From: Undaria pinnatifida
Taxonomy: Eukaryota; Sar; Phaeophyceae; Laminariales; Alariaceae
NCBI GenBank assembly: GCA_012845835.1
Contig: JABAKD010000009.1
Coordinates: forward strand, 14,106,274 to 14,170,273
Direction of reading: 5' to 3'
Length of the DNA stretch: 64,000 nucleotides
A program made the translations under genes and the position numbers. Positions 34,707-45,311 of the stretch are shown one piece after another. Every line of letters starts with the position of its first letter. Within the stretch, counting starts at the first letter, position 1. A model generated the notes under the pieces. The model was given only the letters and a program-made list of their open reading frames with translations. It was not told the origin of the DNA and did not search any database.

Positions 34707-35044
34707 CTTGAAAAATAATAGGGGTTGCGTCGTGGCGTCTCTTCCGAGAGAGGAGCGGAGAGGGCAGAGGACTCACGGCGCAAACTGCAGAACACAGCAG
34801 TGACATGGACTCTTGCATCGGACAGACCGGCGAACAGCCTCTAATACACACTAGAAGTGATGCGTAATGCAAGCCGCATCACAGCAGTTCAGCATCAGCA
34901 TATTCGTACGAAGTACAAGGTACCAGATACCACCAGGATAACATCATCGGCGTCCCGGACGGAGTACTTGTAGCAGTACTATTATCAATACAGCAGTATC
35001 ATGGGTGAATATCATCCCTGCTAACGTCAAGGCCGTTTTCCAAG

Positions 35045-35270
35045 TCTCACCGAGCACATACTCGTGCTCGTAAAGACTTTCTCTTGCGTAAGAATTGACG
35101 AGGGGAAACGTCGACAGCGTGCGTTAGCGAAACATTAACGAAAAACGACGAGCAGAGCATAAACTGAAAAGTGGGAATGCTTAATGCTGAACCCTGTGCG
35201 CGATAAAAACAAAGACATGCACCGGGGGGGGGGAAGGAAAACACCTGTGATCACTTGTCCAGCAGCCCTT
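35045..35270 (+). mobile_element. SINE family 1, head-less copy
   Basis: Shares ACTCGTGCTCG, GTGCGTTAGCGAAACA, AACGACGAGCAGAG, CTGTGCGCGATAAAAAC, a G-run and CACTTGTCCAGCAG with the body and tail of 36400-36670. Confidence 0.6.
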
Positions 35271-35659
35271 AACAACTGGAAACCCGTTTGGGGACAAATT
35301 TACTTGGGAGTTAATAAAGGGAGGGATTTGGGGGTTAAGAGGGCAAAACCTCTCACCGGTTGAGCTGGAGAATACCAGGTGAAAGTGATGAAAAAAATAA
35401 AATAAAGCAAAGCAAAGCAAAGGAGCCGAACCGTGGTACCATGTAAGCACGAACAATCAAGGTGATTTCGTGATTTCGTGGCGCTCGGAGACTCATCAGT
35501 CATCACCGGCTGGGCACGTGTACCAGCAGTATCGGTTCGTAGAGCCACGAGCACACCTCGGTAAAGCTTAAGCTCACCACACTTATATCCGCTTATTTTC
35601 TAATATTTTCACACATTTCGTGTGTTAATTTAACTGCTCCATTGTATTCACAAAATTAA

Positions 35660-35808
35660 GTACGCAGCTTGTATGAGTATCGACCCTAAATTTATCGAAC
35701 TCACAGCTGACGTTTTTATAGACATTTTGTTTCAAAACGATAGTCGTAAAAATCCCTGCCGTATTTCGGTCGTATTGCTGTACGACGTATCATATATACC
35801 AACCAAGT
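35660..35808 (+). repeat. MS(I/F)D...LTA peptide cassette
   Basis: ATG at 35673 reads MSIDPKFIELTADVFIDILF and stays open for about 45 codons. The upstream block is CGCAGCTTGT. Confidence 0.72.
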
Positions 35809-36399
35809 AGAGCTCTAGTGCGGCATGCTACAGCAGCAGTAGTATAATATCAACAAACGCTCCGATAACGGTAGTCTAGAAGTCCACAGCAGCAGTTGCC
35901 TGTGCTTGTCCCCCTCAATGCGGGTTGATGTAGTTTCCGTGCGCAGAACGAGGCTGAACGTCATAGTCCTGTTGGCCTGGTTGTTGTCGTTGTTGTTGTT
36001 CTCACATTAACTCGCATTAATCAAGTCCGTGGTCACAGGGCAGGCTCCAGTCACTCTGGAACTGAGGAATACCCCAGGGAAAAACACAAACAACCCGAGG
36101 AGGTACACGCATATATCACAGCTGGTGCAATTCTGGTATCAGCAGGGGAGTCGCAATCTATAACCTTTGCGTGACCACGGACTCCATTATTAGATTTTTG
36201 ACAAGAGTTAATGTGAGAAAACAACAATCCTTCAGCCTGTTCCCTATGACCACGGACTTGATTATGCAATAACAACAACAACAATCCTTCACAAGAATAT
36301 AGTCTACACACCCCGTAAAACGCGCGGTCGAAGTATCACACGCAGATTGCAAAGCAGATAAATTTTGATTATTTTTTGGATCACACGTACAGATAGCAG

Positions 36400-36670
36400 C
36401 CCGTCGCCCCGGTGGCGTATCAGGTAATTCCTCGAGCCTGGTGTAGATCAGTTTTGTGAGTTCGAGCCCCGCCGAGTGAATACTCGTATAAATTCGTCGG
36501 GGCTTTTTCTTGTGCACAAATTGACTTGCGGACAGCGCGAGAGCGTGAGTTAGCAACACTCGATGAAACATCGACGAGCAGTGGGATTGCTGAACCCTAT
36601 GCGCGATAAAAATTGAATGCAAGAACTGGGGGGAAGAAGGGACAACACCGGTGACCACGGCTTGTCCAGA
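36400..36670 (+). mobile_element. tRNA-derived SINE-like element, family 1
   Basis: Head CCCCGGTGGCGTATCAGG resembles a pol III A box, and GTGAGTTCGAGCCCCGC resembles a B box about 47 nt later. The tail runs to GACCACGGCTTGTCCAGA. The body has GCGTGAGTTAGCAACACTCG and CTATGCGCGATAAAAA. It is not an intact tRNA gene, since no acceptor stem is evident. Confidence 0.75.
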
Positions 36671-37684
36671 ACAGATGCAGAAGCTCGAAAGTAAAGTGTG
36701 AGAAACATATGATGAGAACTGCTGCAATTTTCATCTTCTCTTGAAATAAAAAACAGTCGACTCTACAGGTACAAGTACTGCTGTAGACTACAGCAGTAGT
36801 AATAAAATAGTCTAGAAAAAAATAAAAAAACAGAAAACAGAAAACAGGGATCGTTCTCGTGAATTCATATATTAATAGTACAGAGTAGGCCTGTCATAAC
36901 TCGAAACGTGTAGAAATAACACTGCTGCGGGCTAAAGGTAGCCGGAACGCTGCGACCACATATGGTACACAGCCGTGAGCTTCTTGTGTAGAGCGCGTCC
37001 ACAGCAGCAGCAGCAGCTCGCCTAGCCTCCAGCTGTACTGCTACTGTGACCTCGTGCAAGTTAGGGAGGGCAAGTATACCTTTTTGGCCCACAGGTGTAG
37101 GCGCACAGAGGCCGAGGCAATGAATGACACTGGACGTGCACTAAAGAGCAGGCGGGGGGGGGGGTGGTTTGGTAGGGACAGGATGGATATACGGGTCCTC
37201 TAGAATGGCCCAAGGGGTTACAGTAGTTGCACCGCAGAGCAAGAGGCCAAGCAGATTTATTTCACCAAGAGGTCTGTTCGGTGTCCCTGCTGATTTGGAA
37301 GAAGGTGGTATAGCTGCTGAGCTCGCTCGTTGTTGCTCGGCGGAAAGGCGAGAAGGAACCTTTCTCTACGTGCACAGGACTCCCATACCTATACAGCATT
37401 AGAAGTACTCAGTAAATAGAACCAGGTCGCTCTGTGTTTTCTTCGATGGTTGCAGCAGTAGGTCTACATTATTAGCGAAGTTGTCTCACCTTCTGTTAGC
37501 CATATACAGTAGGGGATACCTCGTGGAGTCACAGCTCTACCCTCGACCACCCAGCTGCTGCTGCTGCTGCTGCTCCTGCTGTCGGTTCTGTTGCTGCCAC
37601 TGCTGCTCCGCGTGTAGAGCACTTGCTAATATTAACTACTTCTGTTGCTCCTCTTCGCGCACAATGGTGTACTCCGCGGCGTTT

Positions 37685-37855
37685 TTTTTTAGGGTTGCGG
37701 GGTCGGAACCCGGACAATCTCGCCGCGTACGTATCACATCAATTAAACGCGAGTCGACGTCGGAAGAAAGTGCTGAATGAAGTCGTCTCGCGACAAAAAC
37801 GAAGGCGTGTATCGTAGTGGGGGGCGCGGGAGAAGAGCCAGCTTAGTGACCCCAG
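37685..37855 (+). mobile_element. SINE family 1, diverged partial copy
   Basis: GGGGTCGGAACCCGGACAAT, CGCGAGTCGACGTCGGAAGA, CTCGCGACAAAAACG and a G-rich tail with TAGTGACCCCAGG follow the order of the family tail. A similar piece lies at 28845-28955. Confidence 0.45.
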
Positions 37856-37949
37856 GTCGAGGGAAGGGAAAGGAAAAATGAAAAGTGCGATAGATGATAC
37901 ATAGTAGCGTAAAAGCAAACCCCTACATATATGATTAATACATTAATAC

Positions 37950-38040
37950 GCGCGATCGGAGTATCACACACAATCTTGTAAATATGAGTTTCGACCAAAT
38001 CTTTGATGTCACAGCTGGATGGAGTGTATTTCAATATTAT
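37950..38040 (+). repeat. MS(I/F)D...LTA peptide cassette
   Basis: ATG at 37984 reads MSFDQIFDVTAGW. Upstream are ACGCGCGATCGGAGTATCAC and ATCTTGTAAAT. Confidence 0.7.
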
Positions 38041-38329
38041 TATAAATGTGACCTAAACCTCTTGAAAACCCTTCCCCCCCCCCCGCCGCCTTTTTTTTCC
38101 CCCGCTCTCTCTTGCTCAAACGTCCCACCTAATATCGAAATCCGCCAGAGTAATAAACACTTCGACGCACTGGACTTCCTGCACTGGATATCACCTCATT
38201 ATCTTTCTAGAGCCATCCATGCCGCTGCTGCAATTCCCACACACATACCCCGCCCCCAACGCCCCCGCCTTCCCCACCACCCGCACTATCGCCTAGACCT
38301 AGCACCACGCGTATAGCAAACCCCTACAT

Positions 38330-38560
38330 CTATGCGACCTAAAGCCCTTCCCCCCCGCCCCCCCACCTCCCCCCCCCATCCCCCACCCCCCACCTCCCCA
38401 CACCCCCACCCCACCCCCACCCCCTCGAACACTCCGCCCTCTACCCACTGGTTGTACGACTTACAGGATATACATGATAAACTGGTGCATTATTTCCGAA
38501 ACCGTCACATTTATCCCCTTGAAAGAATTTATAGTTTCCACGCACAGATTGAGCTGCCCC
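38330..38560 (+). repeat. C-run repeat family, partial copy
   Basis: A C-rich run followed by GGTTGTACGACTTACAGGAT and TTTATAGTTTCCACGCACAG, matching the first half of the module at 19700. Confidence 0.65.
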
Positions 38561-38610
38561 GCCCGCCCCCCCCCGCCAATGCCCCGCCCGCCCCCCCCCG
38601 CCAATGATAT

Positions 38611-39272
38611 AAGGCTTAGTTTGGGTAAGCTATTGGTTAACCAGTTGCAAGTGGTCCAACGGACTAATACCCTACTAACTCCCTAAGAAATTGCGTCGTC
38701 GACAGACCATGGGTTTTTGGGTCGTGGGTTCGATCCCCACATCCACCATAATAAACTTTTTCAGATTTCCCCATGGCGAACTTGAAAAATACTCTTCCTG
38801 GTATCCCCAGGGAATGAAACGGCTTGGATAATTGACAGGTCCGCCCGTATATCCGGCCGACCTGCTATCCCGCCGTTTCAGGGGGGGGAGAGTGTTATAA
38901 TAAGGCTTAGTTTGGGTAAGCTATTGGTTAACCTGTGACTGTGCAAGTAGTCAAACGGACTAATACCCCACTAAGTCCTTAACAAATGGCGTCGTCGACA
39001 GACCATGGGTTTTTTGGGTCGTGGGTTCGATCCCCACCGTCCACAACAATAATCTTTTCAGATTTTCCCCATGTCGAACTTGAAAAATACTCTTCCTGGT
39101 ATCCCCAGGAAATGAAACGGCTTGGATATTGACAGAGGTCCGCCGTATATCCGGCCGACCTGCTATCCCGCCGTTTCAGGGGGGGAGAGTGTTATAAGGC
39201 TTAGTTTGGGTAAGCTATTGGTTAACCAGTTGCAAGTGGTCAAACGGACTAATACCCCACTAAATTCCTTAA
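38611..39272 (+). repeat. tRNA-related SINE-like unit in tandem (291-294 bp period)
   Basis: Units begin AAGGCTTAGTTTGGGTAAGC at 38611, 38902 and 39196 (the third is truncated). Each full unit has GTGGGTTCGATCCCCAC, a perfect tRNA T-arm (5-bp stem, 7-nt loop). The A-box-like TGGTTAACC lies about 100 nt upstream, too far for a working tRNA gene. Units end in CCGCCGTTTCAGGGGGGGAG-type sequence. Confidence 0.75.
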
Positions 39273-39284
39273 CACTGGTGCATT

Positions 39285-39660
39285 CTTCCAAAACCGTCAG
39301 ATTTATCCCCTCGACGGATTTATAGTTTCCACGCACAAATTGAGCTGCCCCGCCCGTCCCCCCCCCCGTCCCCCCCCCCCCTCCCCCTCCCCGCCCCTCC
39401 CCTCCCCCGCGCCCCGCTCCCTTTTGATCAAAACCAGCCCCCCACGTCCTTCAAAACTCCGCCCTCCCCTCACCGGTTATTCGACTTACAGGATTCACTC
39501 GATAAACGGATGCATTTCCCTCCACAGCTGTCAGATTTTGCCCCCCTCAAAAACGGACTTTATAGTTTCCGCGCACAGACTGACTAACATCACCCTGTTG
39601 ACCCTGGTACAAGCTACACTGTAGTTCCAAGGGGAGTCGCCGACCTATATCCTTAATAAG
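39285..39660 (+). repeat. C-run / GTTGACCCTG repeat family, copy 2
   Basis: Same modules as 19700-19965, including CGGTTATTCGACTTACAGGA, TTTATAGTTTCCGCGCACAG and CTGTTGACCCTGG. It leads into the peptide cassette at 39713. Confidence 0.78.
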
Positions 39661-39674
39661 GACGCACAACCCGT

Positions 39675-39765
39675 AATACGCGCGATCGGAGTATCACACA
39701 CAGCTTGCAAAGATGAGTTTCGACAAAATATTCGATCTCACAGCTGGAGTGTATTTTATTTTTAC
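39675..39765 (+). repeat. MS(I/F)D...LTA peptide cassette
   Basis: ATG at 39713 reads MSFDKIFDLTAGVYFIF. Upstream are ACGCGCGATCGGAGTATCAC and AGCTTGCAAAG. Confidence 0.73.
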
Positions 39766-40097
39766 CCTAATATAATATTAGGATGACCAAAAAAAAAAGT
39801 GTATGCGCGTATGTATGCGCTGATCATGAGATACTTTCACCCACCATGTGAAAAATGGCTCCAAAAATGGTCACCTTTCAATTTCCAAGTCGTTCCAAGG
39901 CTTGACCTGCTCTACTTACACAGCATTATTACACCCTCCTCGTATACACGAGACACGAGTACTCGCGAGCTCACGAGGGAGTGCGTGCGCGTTCTATCTA
40001 CAGCATGCTGCAGCATTATAATTATACTCCTCTAGAGTATGAAAGCAATAATTATTTATAACTATTGATACTACATACAACAGTAGTGTATACGGTA

Positions 40098-41015
<918 letters not shown>

Positions 41016-42794
41016 CTAGGCCACCCTGAATAGTCGTAGATGCAGGTCACCTGCCAATCAAAGGATGTCAAGAAAACATCCAGAATTGGGAAGGGGATCG
41101 AAGATGCGGCTATTCGAAACAAACGAAAATGAGGCTATAGATTCCCCCACACCTCGTAATAATGAGGCTTAAACGCCTCATTGCAAGATATGCAACCCTA
41201 TGATGGAGCTCACAACCGTGAGAGCTCGAGAAAGGGTATGTATCTACGGTATACCAGTAGCAATCGGCCTACGAAAACACGAAGGGCGTGGCCACTGAGC
41301 GCAAGGATGCGAAGGGGGCCAAAGAAGAAGGTATACACGCGGAAACCAAGTCAGAAGAGAAGAAGGGAACACGTGTCACGCTGTGGAGGCCAGACGAGTT
41401 TACGGCCTGAAGCGTAGTGCCGAAGGGGCGGGCGGTCGGTCCATTTGCCGGAAGACAAGAGAGAAATAAAGGAACACCGCCTAACAGAACATCAGAGTCC
41501 GCTACGTTGGACATGGACACCTGACGTAGGGCCATCGCTTGGACGGTGAAAGAGAAACAACCAAGACGCGAAGAAGTACGCAAGCGTCGGGCCATTAATC
41601 GAAAGGCAGAAGAGAAAGAGCCTGAAGCAAGAGAAAACAAAAAACAGTGCCTAAAATAATGTCAGGGTCCGCAAGGTTGGACCTGGGAGGCTGACGTGGG
41701 ACCATTGGTCGAAAGGCAAAACTATCAATAACCAGTACGCTGATGTGTAACGGAAGCACAGGGGCCGTAATGTGGGACCTAGGAGGCTAGCATAAGGCCC
41801 TTGGTCGAACTGTAGAACGGGAAACCGAGGCTACCAAAACAAATAGCGAAAACGCAGTGAAAGACAACACCGCAGTGAAATACAACACCTAAACAGTGGC
41901 ACAGACAACACCAAAATGATGGTACTGGAGGCGTGTGTGATACGCCGGAAAGCTTAACCGGGGGGCAACAGTGGAGTACCCTTGAAAGCTATCTGGGTAC
42001 AGTGCCATGAAAACGGGAAGAAATATGTGGTGAAGTCACCTAGCCAAAGCTATACGCAAACAAGGACGAAACTGAAACGTAGACACCAGAAAGACGGAAG
42101 GCACTATCGGAAGCCGGAAAGAGAGTCGACATATGACACCTTGAGAGGCTAACTAATAACGGGAACAATGCCAGCAAACGTAGCGAGGCTATTCAACCAT
42201 AACAAAGCAAGCCAAAAACGGGGTCAACACGAGGATACTCGTTCAGCTCGAAGCAGCGCTGAAAGTGTCTAGATCCAGAAAGAATGCAGGGAACAGAGAA
42301 GACAATATGAAGAAAAGCCGCAGCTGGGTACTATACGTCGGGAACGCGGGGTCGCTAACGTGGAGCAACCCTAAAAAGGTAACCGAGAAAAATGCACGGA
42401 AAAACAGGAAATAGGCAAATCGTGTCATAGCAACGTGCTGCAGCCTGACAAAAAGAAGGGTCCATAGCAAAGGACCTTGAAAGGCTACTTTCAGAAAACG
42501 AGCAACACTAGGTACGTAGCGAAGGCATACCTCCGAAAGCGATTTCGCCGAAAAAAAAACAACAACACGAAAGGGGGTCAACAGGGAACGACCTATATGG
42601 GCTGCGAAGCCAAACTGGAGTCAAATCGTGGGCCCGATGCGACAAGTACGCCAACAAGCCAAGAGCAAAACGGGGGCCAAGAGGGGGCGACCTGTGGACT
42701 GCACAGTCAGGACGGGCTGTAAACCCATGATTAAGGCCGGTGTAGTTCAACCCTATTGGCAGGTATGCCGAAAAGAAACAAGAAAAAGTGGTTG
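41016..42794 (+). repeat. Non-coding interior of the LTR element
   Basis: No open frame resembles gag or pol. From about 41280 to 41830 the sequence has a loose repeat in which a phrase like TTGGACCTGGGAGGCTGACG, then GGGACCATTGGTCGAAAGGC, recurs three times with decay. No primer-binding site was recognised. Confidence 0.6.
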
Positions 42795-43097
42795 ATTTCC
42801 TCTTCATTGGACTCTAAAAGACAGACAACACAGGCCCTTGGCACACGATAGTGCAGGGCAGAGCAAGTATAGCAGGTAGAGCTGGTAGAGCAGGCAGAGC
42901 AGGTAGAGCAGGTAGAGCAGGCAGTGAGATGTGGGGCGTCCTGCTTGTCCCATCATCGTCACCTACATTATCGCCCATCTATGATGGCCTTGACGTGAAT
43001 GTGACATCTAATGTCACATGGTTTCACCTCAACCATGACATGGCTTCACGCCGAATCTATAAAGAAAGCTATCCTTCTACGGAGGGCACTCCATTAC

Positions 43098-43098
<1 letters not shown>
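42795..43098 (+). repeat. 3' long terminal repeat, 5'-truncated (304 bp)
   Basis: Matches 40694-41015 almost exactly apart from fewer GTAGAGCAG units, and ends TTACA before the resumed (GTA)n array. Confidence 0.75.
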
Positions 43099-43154
<56 letters not shown>

Positions 43155-43185
43155 TGTAGTAGTAGTAGTTGTAGTAGTAGTAGTG
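43099..43185 (+). repeat. (GTA)n microsatellite, continuation
   Basis: GTA units with a few GTTGTA variants, directly after the 3' LTR copy. Confidence 0.95.
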
Positions 43186-43508
43186 ACTCGACGTGGCAGT
43201 GCTCGTAGTCTACGAAAATGTGCTGTACGTTCGTACTGGTATCCATTACTACAATATGATATTTTGGAAAAATTGAAAAACGTCAGCTCTGAGTACGACC
43301 GATTGAATGGTCCATTGATAGTACTCCCTCCGCAATCAATAATATTTGTGCAACCGTGTACACAGTATTAGCAACCATATCGCAACTTATTTCACAAACA
43401 CCATGAAATATTTATAAGAAATGAAAAATACACTTCAGCTGTGAGATCAAAAAATGTTTCTTTGATCAAAGTAATATATGTCATAAATGAAATAGAATAA
43501 TAGATGTA

Positions 43509-43877
43509 TGTGATGGAATGCCCTCCGTAGAAGGATAGTTTATAGATTCGACGTGAAACCACGCGATATTAGATGTTACACTCACGTCAAGGTCATTATG
43601 AATGGGGTGATAATGTAGGTGACGATGATGGGACAAGCAGGACGCCCCACATCTCACTACCTGCTCTACCCTGCGTTTCCCTGCGTTACCCCGCACTACC
43701 GTGCCTAGGCCTGTTATGTCTGTCTTTTAGCATCCTCTTTAGGGAAATCATGCAAATAAGCTATTGAGTCTATCCAGCGAGCCTTGAGGAGAGACCAACC
43801 AAAGACACTGAAAGCCATGAGGAGCGCGCTTCCCAACACTGACCAACTACGCATCCCCCACTCGGAGTACCACTACA
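43509..43877 (-). mobile_element. Solo LTR of the same family, inverted
   Basis: Reverse complement starts TGTAGTGGTACTCCGAGTGG and ends CATTCCATCACA. It matches the 40567 LTR including the leading 120 bp missing from the 3' copy. TGTA on both sides may be the target duplication. Confidence 0.72.
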
Positions 43878-43884
43878 TGTACAA

Positions 43885-43950
43885 CGCATCTTGCAAAGTT
43901 GAGTTTCAATCATTCAATCGGTCGTACTCACAGCTGTGACGTTCTTCAAA
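43885..43950 (+). repeat. MS(I/F)D...LTA peptide cassette, decayed
   Basis: ATCTTGCAAAG is followed by TTGAGTTTCAATCATTCAAT and ACTCACAGCTGTGACG. The ATG is changed and the frame is broken. Another decayed piece in reverse orientation lies at 43425-43470. Confidence 0.55.
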
Positions 43951-45311
43951 ACGTTATAAAATACAGTAGCGTCGTCGTGGTAGTAGTAGTAACTTCGTAC
44001 TGGTATACCTGGTAATACTAGTAGTACGTACGATCGTCTAGTATGTGAAATCATACCGAGGTAACAACTGGGTTGGTTGGTTTGTGCAGTCAGCCACACG
44101 AACCACGCGCAGATCATTCCGGGAAGTTCGGTCGCGTGTACGCGCGCTGGTTCCACCTGGGGTGATGCGGACTTGTTAGCCCACGCTAGTGTTATGCTTC
44201 GTACGGGTGGTCACTTTCTGTGTTTTTGCGGTCTCGCGGATAAACGCTATGCCACTCGCCCAAATCCAAGCCTTGATTCGTCGATTCGGCGACACCGACC
44301 TCACCCGCTCTTCAACTTCTTCAAGGTAAAAAATACCCCAGAACGCTTGACTTGTTTGTGTGGCGTGGTGGCTCGGGAGATTGTTCGCACCCAATGCAGC
44401 GAACGAATGGACAGCTCCGTGCGCCAGTACGCGTTGTCCACGTCTTCGACGGCGACTGATTGTTGTGCATCCATGTGCTTTCGCAAGGAAGTCCGAGATA
44501 GATGTCAGAGGATGGGGGGCGTCAAATTATCATGAGAGCGGGACCACTGCGGAACTCCACTTGAAAGTATCCGGTTCGTTACTATCATACCTTCTGTCAC
44601 GGTGGAAGCCGAGAGCTCTGTACCGGTACAAACGTGAGCAAAGGAGCGTCACCACCACGGGCTACAGCACCGCATTTTTGCTTATTGTAGTCTGACGGTG
44701 GGATTTCGCAATCAATTACAGCCGCTCCGTCAAACCGAAGCAAGCCGAGATTTGAAAGTGGGCCGACGCCCAGCTCTCCGACGAGGGCAATAGCGGTACG
44801 ACCAGAAACTGGAGAGATGACGGCTTCTTTCCCGAGACCACAGGTACGCTTGGCCTGAAACAGACTTTTTGACATGGCCTTCCCACCAACGTTACGGCTC
44901 GGGGGCGCGGGGGCGGGGCTTTGTAGGGGTGACTCAACAATCGTCTAGGACGATCGGTATTCACCTCAATGGTCGATCCGAATCCTGGGCACCCATCCTG
45001 CGAATGGTTATGGTTCCATAAGGCACATATGCGACGGCCACGTACGAGACGAGGCGAGGGTCGCTGTCGCTCGGATGGCATGAGTGAGCAAACAAGAAAA
45101 AGTCAGATAAAATATGTTAAATTGATTCGTCTTGTAAACTCTCGCCGCTCATACGTCCGTACCCGTCGGATGAGAACATTCCCCAACCTTCCCAGCACTC
45201 TTTATCTATCAACTACAATACACGCCAAAAGGAATACGCTGCGCCCTTTCATCCACACATGACCGTGCATGTGTGGTGAAAAGTTGTTGCCCCCAGCAAG
45301 GGCGGTGGTTG
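43940..45311. other. 3' flank of the coiled-coil gene, no gene recognised
   Basis: The longest frame (44077-44535, plus) is 152 codons, begins without ATG, is Cys/Arg/Ser-rich and matches nothing I know. It could be a decayed transposon or chance. Confidence 0.4.

Noticed and set aside
38700-38760. A tRNA gene, because of a perfect T-arm
   Set aside because: No matching 5' acceptor strand, and the A-box-like sequence is about 100 nt away. It recurs in tandem, so it is a tRNA-derived repeat.
44077-44535. Plus-strand frame of 152 codons, Cys-rich
   Set aside because: No ATG at the start, no conserved spacing of Cys residues, no neighbouring exons found.
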